From contig CAJTPZ010000007.1 in assembly GCA_910578395.1 (NCBI GenBank), positions 52,425-116,424 on the forward strand: 64,000 nucleotides of DNA, in the 5' to 3' direction. Below, one piece after another: positions 44,928 through 54,385 of this stretch (within the stretch, counting starts at the first letter, position 1; each line of letters starts with the position of its first letter). Under the pieces are notes generated by a model. That model was not told the DNA's origin. It did no database searches and saw only the letters and a list, made by a program, of their open reading frames with translations. The position numbers and the translations under genes are program-made. Source of the stretch: an uncultured Muribaculaceae bacterium. GTDB lineage: Bacteria > Bacteroidota > Bacteroidia > Bacteroidales > Muribaculaceae.

Positions 44928-44956
44928 ACGAAATATGTTATAAAACATATATTCGT
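44928..44956. repeat. Inverted repeat upstream of susC
   Basis: ACGAAATATGTT (44928-44939) pairs with AACATATATTCGT (44944-44956), with one bulged base, around an ATAA loop. It may be an operator for the SusC/SusD operon or, as TTTTG follows, the terminator of the nad genes. Confidence 0.6.
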
Positions 44957-44980
44957 TTTGTTAATGGGAATGAAAACATG

Positions 44981-45011
44981 TTGTCGATATGAAAACAATT
45001 GCGTTACTTTG
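44981..45011 (+). promoter_or_regulatory. Probable susC promoter
   Basis: TTG at 44981-44983, a 20-base gap, then TTACTTTG (45004-45011), one mismatch from TAnnTTTG. Predicted leader of roughly 95 bases. Confidence 0.5.
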
Positions 45012-45109
45012 TGAGACTAATCGCTTTAAACCGTCATAAATTAATAAATGCAAAGTTTCTACTGATACCAGTGAGAGACAATAATTTATAATCAACCAAT
45101 CATTATCCT

Positions 45110-48082
45110 ATGAAGTTACTAACAGAACGGATCCCGCAAGTGACCCGCCTGATGTGCATTGTAATTGCATTCTGGGTGGCAGCGGGCTTCACGGCTTTTG
45201 CCGATGTTAAGGGCACAGTCCTCGACAGAGAGGGTGAGCCCGTCGTTGGTGCCACTGTGCTCGTGAAAGGGACACAGAAAGGTACCGCAGCAGATCTGGA
45301 CGGCAACTTTACCCTGACAGGTGTAGGCGCCAATGCGACCATCATGGTTTCGGCAGTCGGCTACACTCCTCAGGAGATTGCCCTCAAAGGTCGCACAAAC
45401 ATTACAGTCACTCTGGTTGAGGACAGTAAGGTTCTCGATGACGTTGTAGTCATCGGTTACGGCTCTCTCCAGAAAAAGCAGGTGACCTCTTCGATCACCT
45501 CGATCAAGGCAGACGACCTTTATCAAGGTGTCGGCGGTTCTGATATCGGTACTGTCCTTCAGGGCAAGATCGCAGGTCTTTCGATCTCAGGTAATAACTC
45601 GCCAAACTCAGAGAGCGGATTCCAGCTCCGTGGTGCGGCTTCGGTGAATGCAAGCCGCGGTCCGCTGATTGTTATCGACGGTGTTCCCGGCGGTGACATG
45701 CGTGCTGTCGCTCCGGAGGATATCGAGAGCATCGACGTTCTGAAGGACGCATCGGCGGGTGCGATCTACGGTACCCGCGCGGCAGCAGGTGTGATCCTCA
45801 TCACCACCAAACAGGCCAAGGCCGGCAACGTGCGTGTGACATATACCGGTGAGTTCTCGACTGAGTTCATCCGCAAGAAACCGGAATTGCTCACCGCTAA
45901 GGAATATCTTGAGATTCTTCCCAATGTATCGGATTTCGGTTACGAGACCGACTGGTATGATGAAGTTACCAACAGCCATCCTTTCTCGCAGCAGCACATG
46001 ATCTCGATGTCGGGCGGCACAGACAATCTCGCTGTTTACTCTTCTTTGATGTATAAGGACTCCGAAGGTATTGTAATCGGTGACGGCCGTAAGGACTACT
46101 CAGGTCGTATCAACGCTACCTACAAGCTTTTCGACGGTCGTGTAGAACTTGGCGTTCGTCTTACAGCACGTGAGGCAGACCGTGACCAGCGCGGTGGCAA
46201 TGGTACAGTAAAACAGGCAATGATCATGAATCCGACCATTCCTGTGATGAACCCCGACAGCCCCGCTGACTACAATGTCAACAACTACGGTGCCGGTTCC
46301 GACTGGTCGAACCCTGTTGCTGACGTGATGTACAAGTACAACAACGCCAAAGACCAGTGGCTTCTTGGTACAGCTACCTTGAAAGTGCGCATTATCGATG
46401 GTCTTAACTTCCAGGGATCGGCCAACATCGATCGCCGCCAGTGGCAGAAAGTGCAGTATCAGGATGCGAAACACCTGACATCGCTTACCGAAGGCCGCAA
46501 CGGCTGGGCCCGTCATGACTTCTCGAAGACCAATAATGTCAGCTACGACGCATATTTCAGCTATCTGAAAGAGTTTGGCGCAGATCGTGAGCATCGCTTC
46601 GACGCTACCGCCGGTTGGTCATTCTGGGAAAACAACAGCGAGAGCTTCAATGCTGAAAATGCCAATTTCTCGGTGAACGGTATCGGTCCGTGGAACCTCG
46701 GTGAGGGTACGTTCCTTAAAGACGGTGTAGCCGGTATGGGTTCGAGCAAAGGCACACGCAACCGCCTTCTCTCGTTCTTCGCTCGTGCCAACTACTCTTA
46801 CGATGACAAATACATGGCGAGTGCTTCGGTTCGTCGTGAGGCTTCCTCGAAGTTCGGCTCCAATAACCGCTGGGGTACTTTCTGGGCTGTTTCAGGTGGC
46901 TGGCGTATCAGCCGTGAGGAATTCATGGAAAACACACGTGACTGGCTGAGCGATCTCAAGCTCCGTGTAGCTTACGGTGTGACAGGTAACAATGGATTCG
47001 GTTCGGGCAACACAGTTACCCGCCTCACATCCTATGGTGGCTATCCTATTCCCGGTACCGGCGTATGGGCACCCTGCTATGGTCCGACAAACAACGGTAA
47101 CCCCGACCTGAAGTGGGAACAGAAGAAAGAGTTTAACGTAGGTCTTGACTTCTCTCTCTTCAACGACCGTCTCTGGGGTAAGTTCGACTGGTATACACGT
47201 AATGTGGATGACCTTCTCTTCTCGGTTGACGCACCTCAGCCACCCTATGTCGAGAACAAGATCTATCGCAATATCGGCAAGATGAAGAACCAGGGTTGGG
47301 AAATTGAAATAGGCGGTAACGCTATCCAGACCCGTGAGTTCACCTGGACCCCGACTCTCAATCTCTCGCATAACTCGGGTAAGATCACCAAGCTCGGTAT
47401 GGAAGGTCAGACAATCTCTATGGACGGTTTCCCCGCTCCAGGTTCTCCGGGCAGCGCTGCACGTCTATATGAGGGCGGCAAGATCGGTCAGTTCTGGGTA
47501 TACAAATATGCCGGTGTAGATGAAGGCGGCAACTTCCTTATCTACGATGACAAGGGAGAGGTGATCCCTGCAGCAGGCAATCTTAAAGAGAGCTATAAGC
47601 AGTACACCGGCAATGCCCTACCGGCTATTATCGCTACATGGAACAATACACTCCGCTATAAGGATTTCGATCTCGGAATACAGCTCCGCGGTTGGTTTGA
47701 CTTCGACGTATATTCGCAGCCCAGCATGTATAACGGCCTTCTCGCAAGCTCAGGTCAGAACCTGATCAAGAGTCTCTATGAGAAGAACAAGCACATCAAG
47801 GGTGACAAGATTCTCTGCGACTACTTCATCGAGGACGCAACTTTCGTCAAGATCGACGCCATCTCTTTGGGCTACACCCTCAACACCTCCAAGTGGACCA
47901 ATTATCTGCAGAAAGCCCGTATCTACCTCACTCTGCGTGATGTGGCTACTTTCACCAAATACAGCGGTCTCAACCCAGAGGTGAGCATCAACGGTCTCTA
48001 TCCCGGCTTCGAGTACCAGAACGGCTCCAACACCTATCCGCAGACTATCCGCTGCACGGCAGGCGTTCAGCTGACTTTCTAA
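45110..48082 (+). CDS. SusC/RagA-family TonB-dependent outer-membrane transporter
   Basis: A 990-residue outer-membrane importer for glycans or peptides, energised by TonB. After the signal peptide (to about residue 33, GFTAFADV) comes a carboxypeptidase-like regulatory domain (VKGTVLDREGEPVVGATVLV), then the family's TonB-box region DDVVVIGYGSLQKKQ, the plug domain (LQGKIAGLSISG, RGPLIVIDGVPGG, DASAGAIYGTRAAAGVI) and the beta-barrel ending in aromatic Phe. Its codons favour C-ending ATC, TTC, AAC, TAC and CGT far more than neighbouring genes, suggesting very high expression. susD follows 34 bases later. No hydrolase, sensor or sigma/anti-sigma gene is adjacent. Confidence 0.95.
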   Translation: MKLLTERIPQVTRLMCIVIAFWVAAGFTAFADVKGTVLDREGEPVVGATVLVKGTQKGTAADLDGNFTLTGVGANATIMVSAVGYTPQEIALKGRTNITVTLVEDSKVLDDVVVIGYGSLQKKQVTSSITSIKADDLYQGVGGSDIGTVLQGKIAGLSISGNNSPNSESGFQLRGAASVNASRGPLIVIDGVPGGDMRAVAPEDIESIDVLKDASAGAIYGTRAAAGVILITTKQAKAGNVRVTYTGEFSTEFIRKKPELLTAKEYLEILPNVSDFGYETDWYDEVTNSHPFSQQHMISMSGGTDNLAVYSSLMYKDSEGIVIGDGRKDYSGRINATYKLFDGRVELGVRLTAREADRDQRGGNGTVKQAMIMNPTIPVMNPDSPADYNVNNYGAGSDWSNPVADVMYKYNNAKDQWLLGTATLKVRIIDGLNFQGSANIDRRQWQKVQYQDAKHLTSLTEGRNGWARHDFSKTNNVSYDAYFSYLKEFGADREHRFDATAGWSFWENNSESFNAENANFSVNGIGPWNLGEGTFLKDGVAGMGSSKGTRNRLLSFFARANYSYDDKYMASASVRREASSKFGSNNRWGTFWAVSGGWRISREEFMENTRDWLSDLKLRVAYGVTGNNGFGSGNTVTRLTSYGGYPIPGTGVWAPCYGPTNNGNPDLKWEQKKEFNVGLDFSLFNDRLWGKFDWYTRNVDDLLFSVDAPQPPYVENKIYRNIGKMKNQGWEIEIGGNAIQTREFTWTPTLNLSHNSGKITKLGMEGQTISMDGFPAPGSPGSAARLYEGGKIGQFWVYKYAGVDEGGNFLIYDDKGEVIPAAGNLKESYKQYTGNALPAIIATWNNTLRYKDFDLGIQLRGWFDFDVYSQPSMYNGLLASSGQNLIKSLYEKNKHIKGDKILCDYFIEDATFVKIDAISLGYTLNTSKWTNYLQKARIYLTLRDVATFTKYSGLNPEVSINGLYPGFEYQNGSNTYPQTIRCTAGVQLTF

Positions 48083-48116
48083 ACATTGTACAACAGGCAT
48101 TGTAACAAAGACAGAT

Positions 48117-49883
48117 ATGAAAATCAAAAATATACTGATGTCGGCCGCTATGATCGGTACGCTTGCGTCCTGTAATATGGATGAGGTGTACTATTCAGAG
48201 ACTGTAACCGACAATTTTGTGGAGGGTGAGGCTAATGTCTACCAGCTGCTCTCCCGTCCTTTCGGCCATTGGAGAGCTTTTGTGGGAAGCCACCGCTTCA
48301 ATATAAACGAGCTTATGGCCGATGCATTTATCTATCCTGCCCGTGTGACCAACGACTGGTATAATGGCGGTGACTTTATGGCCCGCCACTATCATACGAT
48401 GGACTGGCAGGACGGTCGTGCCGATACCAACTGGAAAGAGGCGATGCAGGGTATAGCCCGATGCATCACTGTAATGGAGCAGATAAATGCCCTGGATTAC
48501 GCAGCACTTCGCATGACAGAGGAGCAGCGTGCTTCCCACCTCGGCCAGATGCAGGCTCTTATGGGCTTTTTCTACTGGCAGGCCATGGACTGGTACGGTG
48601 GTGTTCCTATCTATGAGTCTTCGTCGGATCCTTTGCTGCCGCGTGCTACGGTCAAGCAGACATTCGACAAGTGCGAGGAACTTCTCAAAGCGGCGGTTGC
48701 AGGCCTCCCGGCCCGTCAGTCGCTCAATGAAGAGGCCGACGGTTATCTGAAAAAAGGTGCCGCCGCACAGCTTCTTGCCAATCTTTACTTCAATGCGGAG
48801 AGCTACATCGGTGTGCCGATGTTTGATGAGGCTGCTAAGATATGTGAGGATATTATTGCCGGAGTCTATGGCCCTTATGAGCTTGAAGACAATTGGCAGA
48901 ATGTCTTTAATTTCGACAACAAGACCTCTACTGAGATCATGTGGGCTGTGCCTGCCGACTATTCTCTGATGAAGAATGACTTTGACTGCGGTAACTGGTA
49001 TCCCTATCATATCTACAAGTATCTTGGCATCAATACCGGTTTTACCCACAGCTCAAATAACGGTGGTTGCATGACTCCTTCGCGCAATCCTGAGAACAAG
49101 CTGTATAAGGAGACTAATCCTGAAATCAAACTTGGCAGCCCTTACGAGAAGTTTGACGATGGCGACCTTCGCAAGAAGTGCTACCGTTATCTCGGAAACA
49201 AACAGTATGAAGGCATGTTCTTCATCGGTGAGCTTCGTGATCCTGACAACCCCGAGCGTTGGGCTACTAAGAACCGTGAGCCTAACCGTGGCAAGTGCGT
49301 GACAATTGTCGACCGCATCGCCCCCTATTCAAAGCTTAAGTCTACAAATCCTCAAAAGGGTGAATACGACAGCCCGGCTGATCTTCCCTCGACAATGTAT
49401 AACTGTGCGGAAGAGGATGACGGTGTGCGTCTTGTGAAATTCCCGATTCCCGATGAGGCTGACTATAAACTCTACGGTACTTGCTATAATCCTTTCGTGC
49501 GTCTTACCGAGACCTACTATACTCTTGCCGAGTGCAAGCTTCGCAAGGGCGATAAGCAGGGTGCTGCCGATCTGATCAATAAGGTGCGTAAACGCAACTT
49601 TGCCGGTGGCAATGATCCGAATCCTGCAACAGCAGCAAACCTCGATAAGTATCGTATGCTCGACGAGTGGCTGATTGAGTTCCTCGGAGAGGGCCGTCGC
49701 CGCATCGACTTGATCCGTTGGGGTGCATTCCACACTGAAAAGTGGTGGGATCATGAGCCGACCAACGATCCGAAAGTATGTCGCCTGCCGGTTGGTGACT
49801 CAGTAATGGGTTCAAACAATCTGCTCAAGCAGAATCCCGGTTATGGCAGCGGTTCGGACGAGCTGTCGCCTGAAGAGATCTGA
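48117..49883 (+). CDS. SusD/RagB-family surface nutrient-binding lipoprotein
   Basis: A 588-residue lipoprotein (lipobox LASC, Cys about residue 19) that lids the SusC barrel and binds its ligand. TPR-like helices appear as expected (QALMGFFYWQAMDWYGGVP, LLANLYFNAESY), and the C-terminal family pattern is present: VRLTETYYTLAECKLRKGD, INKVRKRNF, WLIEFLGEGRRRIDLIRWG. Paired with susC and ended by a strong terminator. The Trp/Tyr-rich surface suits sugar or peptide binding; ligand unknown. Confidence 0.95.
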   Translation: MKIKNILMSAAMIGTLASCNMDEVYYSETVTDNFVEGEANVYQLLSRPFGHWRAFVGSHRFNINELMADAFIYPARVTNDWYNGGDFMARHYHTMDWQDGRADTNWKEAMQGIARCITVMEQINALDYAALRMTEEQRASHLGQMQALMGFFYWQAMDWYGGVPIYESSSDPLLPRATVKQTFDKCEELLKAAVAGLPARQSLNEEADGYLKKGAAAQLLANLYFNAESYIGVPMFDEAAKICEDIIAGVYGPYELEDNWQNVFNFDNKTSTEIMWAVPADYSLMKNDFDCGNWYPYHIYKYLGINTGFTHSSNNGGCMTPSRNPENKLYKETNPEIKLGSPYEKFDDGDLRKKCYRYLGNKQYEGMFFIGELRDPDNPERWATKNREPNRGKCVTIVDRIAPYSKLKSTNPQKGEYDSPADLPSTMYNCAEEDDGVRLVKFPIPDEADYKLYGTCYNPFVRLTETYYTLAECKLRKGDKQGAADLINKVRKRNFAGGNDPNPATAANLDKYRMLDEWLIEFLGEGRRRIDLIRWGAFHTEKWWDHEPTNDPKVCRLPVGDSVMGSNNLLKQNPGYGSGSDELSPEEI

Positions 49884-49904
49884 TAAGATTAATATTGGTT
49901 ATAG

Positions 49905-49938
49905 AAAAAGCGCGATCCAAAAAGGGTCGCGCTTTTTT
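49905..49938 (+). terminator. Strong terminator after susD
   Basis: AAAAAGCGCGA (49905-49915) pairs with TCGCGCTTTTTT (49927-49938), with the T run at the 3' side. Confidence 0.88.
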
Positions 49939-50109
49939 ATTCTTGTCGACGGATTACCTTTAGGGTAATAGTAATATTCTTGCTGTTGGGCAACTGGCGG
50001 GGGACTTCTGTATAACGCAAGTTGGGGATGCAACTGTGCTGCAATTATCTTTAGATGCGGCTGAGCCAGGCTATGGCGGATTGTTGTAATTGCATGTTCC
50101 GGAAATGAC

Positions 50110-50829
50110 TTACTCGAAATAGAATGTAAGGATGATCATAGAGGAGGTGGCGCGCCTGATAGCGTGAGTGAAGCGCATTGCGGCAGGGTCGTCGGCAAGA
50201 TCTTGACGATCATGTCGCAGCATGTCGCACAGGCCGAAACAGAATTTTACTTCGGGAATGAACTTGGAGTAAGGAAGATAGAAGTCGCAGCCAAGACCTA
50301 CTGTAAGATAGATGTCGGAGGTGCGTAGCATGAGGTTTTCGTTTCGTTTTTTTGCCACGTCAAAGGCAGGCATGATGCCGCCTGATACGTATGGTCTGGA
50401 GTTGCGGTAGCGTAGCGCGGAGAATTTCAAGTCTATAGGCAACACAAGAAGTGTTGATTTTAGCGATTGTGTGACAGTTTCGCCTGTTGATGCCTCGCGC
50501 AGGGAGATCTTGCGGTTTCCGAAACACAGGCCGGGATTGAAACGCAGGTTGAACCAGTTGTTGAGCCGGAGATCTCCCACCGCTCCTACGCAGAAACCTG
50601 GAGAGTAGGAGGGCTGTTCGGCATACCACACGGTGCCGTCATAGGCTGTTGCTCCGCTGTTGGCGAAGGTCATATCGGGGAGATGTGTGCCTACTGAAAA
50701 GCCGAGGTGCAGTTGGCGCATGTCGGCGTATGGCCTGTTCTGGACCCCGTGGCGTGGTGGCGCGGCAACAGCCATGAGCGGCATGATGATGACGACAAGC
50801 GAGATGATTCGGCGTATGCTGTTATTCAT
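50110..50829 (-). CDS. PorT-family outer-membrane beta-barrel protein
   Basis: A 239-residue protein with signal peptide (to about residue 22, MPLMAVAAPP) and alternating strands of an eight-stranded barrel (LHLGFSVGTHLPDM, LRFNPGLCFGNRKISL, LLVLPIDLKFSALRYR, PYVSGGIMPAFDV), ending in ILTFYFE. In Porphyromonas, PorT is needed for type IX secretion; this fits the sorting-like tail of the BspA-like protein in this window. It overlaps the WYL regulator gene by 8 bases. Confidence 0.8.
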   Translation of the reverse strand: MNNSIRRIISLVVIIMPLMAVAAPPRHGVQNRPYADMRQLHLGFSVGTHLPDMTFANSGATAYDGTVWYAEQPSYSPGFCVGAVGDLRLNNWFNLRFNPGLCFGNRKISLREASTGETVTQSLKSTLLVLPIDLKFSALRYRNSRPYVSGGIMPAFDVAKKRNENLMLRTSDIYLTVGLGCDFYLPYSKFIPEVKFCFGLCDMLRHDRQDLADDPAAMRFTHAIRRATSSMIILTFYFE

Positions 50830-51727
50830 AGTTTTTCAGCGTGTTTTTGAGTTGGTCGACTACCATTGCGCGAAGCTGTCCGGGAGATTCGACCTTTACC
50901 TCGCTCCCCATCGACACTATTTCGGAAACAAAATCGGGAGTGAGGCGAAGTCTATAGGTGAAAATGGAAAATCCGTCGTGCACATACTCGTTCTGGCTGT
51001 GGTGAAGCGGCAGTGTGCGCAGGTATTTGGCCCGCTTTGACCCTACACGCAATCTTATGTCGTGAGGTTCGCCCATTGAGAATATTACACCGAAAGAATC
51101 AGATGAATATTGCGCGGCATCAAAGTCGGCAGGAACCTCAAATGTATCGGGGAGCATCGATGCTTTCACAATGCGGTCGAGAGCGTAGGTCTTGATTTTA
51201 TTGTCGGATACATTGCGTCCGGTCATGTACCACCGCTGCCGGAATAGTTTGAGAAAATAAGGCTCGACCACAACGTCGCGCGACGGGTTGACACGTGTAT
51301 AAGGGGCATAGTCGAATCTTACAGGGAGGTTGCACTTGATCGCATCGATGACAATGTTGAGATGCTCACGGGCAGAAGGGATGTCCTCAAGGAAAATTCG
51401 CGAGGCGATAAGGTGCGACTCGCTTACCACGCTGTTGGTAGCTACGGAGTTGAGAAGCCAGTCGGTGACTGATGCACCGTGCCGGGAAGCGTCGGTCTGC
51501 TCTTCGATGTAGTACTCGAAAGTCGACGGATTGTATCGTATCTCGATGCCGAACACTTCCATTATAGCCTGGCGATAGCTGTAGAATGTGCGTCGTGGAA
51601 TAGTCTCTCCCTGAATCGAAAACGGAGACTGTGTCCATCTTTCTTTAAGTTGTTCGAAAGAGATGCACCGGTATCGGCGGATTGTGTCGATAATCCAGAT
51701 ATAGCGGGAGAGCAGATCGCGTGCCAT
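50822..51727 (-). CDS. WYL-domain transcriptional regulator
   Basis: A 301-residue regulator. The N-terminal 90 residues are helical with a winged-helix look (YRCISFEQLKERW, RTFYSYRQAIMEVF). The WYL-like domain spans about 120-230 (VRFDYAPYTRVNPSRDVVVE, PYFLKLFRQRWYMTGRN, KTYALDRIVKA), followed by a WCX-like C-terminal extension. The core Trp-Tyr pair is present (RWYMTG). These proteins sense ligands and control DNA repair, defence or metabolic genes. ATG at 51727 is preferred over TTG at 51739. It overlaps the PorT-like gene. Confidence 0.87.
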   Translation of the reverse strand: MARDLLSRYIWIIDTIRRYRCISFEQLKERWTQSPFSIQGETIPRRTFYSYRQAIMEVFGIEIRYNPSTFEYYIEEQTDASRHGASVTDWLLNSVATNSVVSESHLIASRIFLEDIPSAREHLNIVIDAIKCNLPVRFDYAPYTRVNPSRDVVVEPYFLKLFRQRWYMTGRNVSDNKIKTYALDRIVKASMLPDTFEVPADFDAAQYSSDSFGVIFSMGEPHDIRLRVGSKRAKYLRTLPLHHSQNEYVHDGFSIFTYRLRLTPDFVSEIVSMGSEVKVESPGQLRAMVVDQLKNTLKNYE

Positions 51728-51866
51728 TGGGTAATGCAATTGAAGTGTGATGGATGTGTATGCAAATTTATCAAGCGCAGTGGGCGGATCGGATGACAGG
51801 TATGTTAAAATAGATATAATAACAGTTAAAAAGTAACAACGGCGGTATTCCTTGTCGTGTGAATTT

Positions 51867-51874
51867 TACTTTTG
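51867..51874 (+). promoter_or_regulatory. -7 promoter element TACTTTTG
   Basis: TAnnTTTG match ending 5 bases before the ATG at 51880; no good -33. It predicts a leaderless or nearly leaderless transcript. Confidence 0.5.
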
Positions 51875-51879
51875 TATTA

Positions 51880-53187
51880 ATGGAAAAGGTGATGCACTAC
51901 GTATGGCGGCACAGACTGTGGAGCAGTCCGTCGATGATGACGGTCGACGGCCGGCGTGTGTCGGTGATCGACCCCGGACAGCCTAACAGCGGGAGCGGTC
52001 CTGACTTTTTCAATGCCAAGGTGCGTATCGACGGCGAGTTGTGGGCCGGCAATGTAGAGATACATGTGCGGGCATCGGACTGGTATCGTCATGGACATCA
52101 CACTGATCCGGCTTATGACTCGGTGATACTGCATGTTGTGGATGCCGATGATGCGCCGGTGGAGCGTCCTGTGAGCGGCGGAAGGATTCCGCAGGTGCGT
52201 ATGCCGTGTGTGGCTGATTTTGCCACACGCTATTCACGTCTTGTTGAAAGTGCGACGACAGAGCTGCCTTGTGCGACTGCTATAGCCGGGATGTCGCCAC
52301 TGTATATAGCCGACTGGATTTCATCTCTTGTCCATGAACGCATCATCGGCAAGTCGGAACGCATTTCCGAACTGTTGCACCGCTTTAACGGAGATTGGGA
52401 GGAGACCGCCTATGTGACATTGGCAAGAGCGCTTGGCCGTGGTGTGAACGGTCAGGCAATGGAGCAGCTTGCACTTGCCACTCCGTTGCGTTTCCTGCGC
52501 AAGCATTCTGATTCGACTGTCGCGCTTGAAGCGATACTTTTCGGGCAGGCGGGTATGCTTGAGAACGATATGCTGTCCGATCCATACTATTCGACACTTA
52601 AGCGAGAGTATGAATTCTATAGGGTGAAGTTCGGACTGCGACAGCCATGTGCCATTGTGTGGCGTACTGCGGGGATGAGGCCGCAAAGTTTTCCATATCG
52701 TCGTGTGGCTTTGCTTGCGGCGATGACAGCGGGAGGGTTCTCGATGCTGTCGCGCCTGCTTGATGCGGAAACTGTCGATGGAATCATGGATGTTTTCGGG
52801 GTCGAATTGTCGCCTTACTGGCAGACCCGCTTTTCTTTCAGTGATGCGCCAGGCCGTCGTACTTCTCCACTTGGCCGTGGTGCTATCCAGTCGCTTGTAA
52901 TAAATGTGGCCGCTCCGCTGATATATACTTTCGGGACAGTGGCACGTACACCGTCGGGTGATGAACTGCAGGACCGTGCCCTGGCCCTGCTTGAGCAGCT
53001 TCCGGCAGAAAGCAACAGTATAGTCTCGCTGTTTGCTTCGGCAGGACTTAAATGCCGTGATGCATTGACATCACAGGCGCTCATAGAACTCCGGCGAGCC
53101 TATTGTGAACCGCGCAAGTGTCTATATTGCCGCATCGGGCACCGTCTGCTCAGTTTACGTGCCTGTCGTCGGGAAACCTGTCAATGA
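51880..53187 (+). CDS. DUF2851 family protein
   Basis: A 435-residue cytoplasmic protein conserved in Bacteroidota. Family landmarks: MEKVMHYVWRHRLW at the N-terminus, VIDPGQPNSGSGPDFFNAKV, LWAGNVEIHVRASDWYRHGH, YDSVILHVV, and a Cys motif at the C-terminus (CEPRKCLYCRIGHRLLS). The N-terminal part has acidic and His residues reminiscent of nuclease-like folds, but no activity is established. ATG at 51880 rather than the GTG at 51859, which would lie before the promoter element. Confidence 0.85.
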   Translation: MEKVMHYVWRHRLWSSPSMMTVDGRRVSVIDPGQPNSGSGPDFFNAKVRIDGELWAGNVEIHVRASDWYRHGHHTDPAYDSVILHVVDADDAPVERPVSGGRIPQVRMPCVADFATRYSRLVESATTELPCATAIAGMSPLYIADWISSLVHERIIGKSERISELLHRFNGDWEETAYVTLARALGRGVNGQAMEQLALATPLRFLRKHSDSTVALEAILFGQAGMLENDMLSDPYYSTLKREYEFYRVKFGLRQPCAIVWRTAGMRPQSFPYRRVALLAAMTAGGFSMLSRLLDAETVDGIMDVFGVELSPYWQTRFSFSDAPGRRTSPLGRGAIQSLVINVAAPLIYTFGTVARTPSGDELQDRALALLEQLPAESNSIVSLFASAGLKCRDALTSQALIELRRAYCEPRKCLYCRIGHRLLSLRACRRETCQ

Positions 53188-53266
53188 TTTTTTTGGACTT
53201 GCAATGTACATTAGGTATCTTTACAGATAGAAAGAAATTGTAACGATACCAGTTTATCTGACACCA

Positions 53267-54385
53267 TTGAATAACCAGAGCATACACTTTCCCCGCAGCC
53301 GTACGTCGGTTTCATCGCTGATCGCGCTTATACTTGGATTTGTGATCCTGATAGGTGTGGGGCTGAATCTGTCGTATCGTCCGGAACTCCCTCATCGTCC
53401 GGCCAATGCGGTGTATTTTTGGAAAACGACATTTGATCCTGATTCGGCAGAGATAAAATTCATAAAAGAACATGCTGTGAAACGTGTGTACATGCGCATG
53501 TTTGACATTGTTGCAAACCGAGGGGCGGCTCCGCCTGAAGAGCGCGTGGTGCCTAATGCCACACTTCGTTTCCCGGCAATAGAGGATGAGTCGTTCTGGC
53601 AGACACATCAGTCCCTTGCCGATGCCGCCTATGTGCCTACAGTATATATCACTGTCGATGCACTTCGCGAGATGGATGGCGCTGTAGCCCAATGGGCCGG
53701 AAAGATTGTAGAGAGAGTGTCGAATATGGTCTCCTACAATTTTATCCCGAATGTGGAGGGGCTTCAACTCGATTGTGACTGGACGGGTTCGACCGAAGAG
53801 ATTTTTTTTGAACTGTGTGAAGCTGTCAAGAGAGAACTGCAGAACCGTGACAAAAGCCTGAAGCTCAGTTCGACGATAAGGCTTCATCAGCTCTCTCAGC
53901 CGGTTCCGCCGGTAGATTTCGGTGTTCTGATGGTGTATAATACCGGCAACTTCACTGATCCCGATGCACACAACTCAATATTAGACCCTTGTGATGTGGA
54001 GCCATATCTCGGAGATCTCTCAGGTTATAGGCTTCCGCTTGATGTGGCATATCCGCTCTATACGTGGCAGCTGCTGTTTCATGACCGTAAGTTTGCCGGA
54101 CTGTTACGTGGAGTGGAGATGACCGATACGACGGAATTCTTGCGTACAGGCGAAAACACCCATAGGGCGTTGCGTGACGTGGTCGAAGGCCGTACAATAA
54201 TCCGTAAGGGAGATGTTGTGCGTACCGAGAAGTCGGATTACAAATCGATAAGCGATATCAAGAAAATAATCGACCGCCGTATTGCGTCGCCCAACTACTC
54301 GACGACTCTCTATCATCTCGACAGTAAAACTTTCTCCAATTTAAGTCATGATGAAATTGATTCGATATATATTTGCCGCCGTTAG
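53267..54385 (+). CDS. Membrane-anchored or exported protein of unknown function
   Basis: A 372-residue protein starting at TTG (53267); no in-frame ATG lies near the N-terminus. One hydrophobic helix at residues about 17-37 (LIALILGFVILIGVGLNL) acts as signal or anchor. The rest alternates strands and helices like a TIM barrel (VKRVYMRMFDIV, VEGLQLDCDWTG, LKLSSTIRLHQL, FGVLMVYNTGNF), with acidic residues at strand ends (Asp in LDCDW) as in glycoside-hydrolase-like folds. Family not identified. Its 3' end overlaps the next gene by 38 bases. Confidence 0.72.
   Translation: MNNQSIHFPRSRTSVSSLIALILGFVILIGVGLNLSYRPELPHRPANAVYFWKTTFDPDSAEIKFIKEHAVKRVYMRMFDIVANRGAAPPEERVVPNATLRFPAIEDESFWQTHQSLADAAYVPTVYITVDALREMDGAVAQWAGKIVERVSNMVSYNFIPNVEGLQLDCDWTGSTEEIFFELCEAVKRELQNRDKSLKLSSTIRLHQLSQPVPPVDFGVLMVYNTGNFTDPDAHNSILDPCDVEPYLGDLSGYRLPLDVAYPLYTWQLLFHDRKFAGLLRGVEMTDTTEFLRTGENTHRALRDVVEGRTIIRKGDVVRTEKSDYKSISDIKKIIDRRIASPNYSTTLYHLDSKTFSNLSHDEIDSIYICRR

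Larger units (their letters stand above)
44802..45109. other. Regulatory intergenic region before the SusC/SusD pair
   Basis: About 308 bases hold a nine-G tract (44869-44877), a 29-base inverted repeat (44928-44956), a promoter-like pair (44981-45011) and a leader of about 95 bases. No coding frame is credible. Confidence 0.6.

Noticed and set aside
48195..49049. 284-codon minus-strand frame
   Set aside because: Shadow of susD, whose codon bias creates long open antisense frames.
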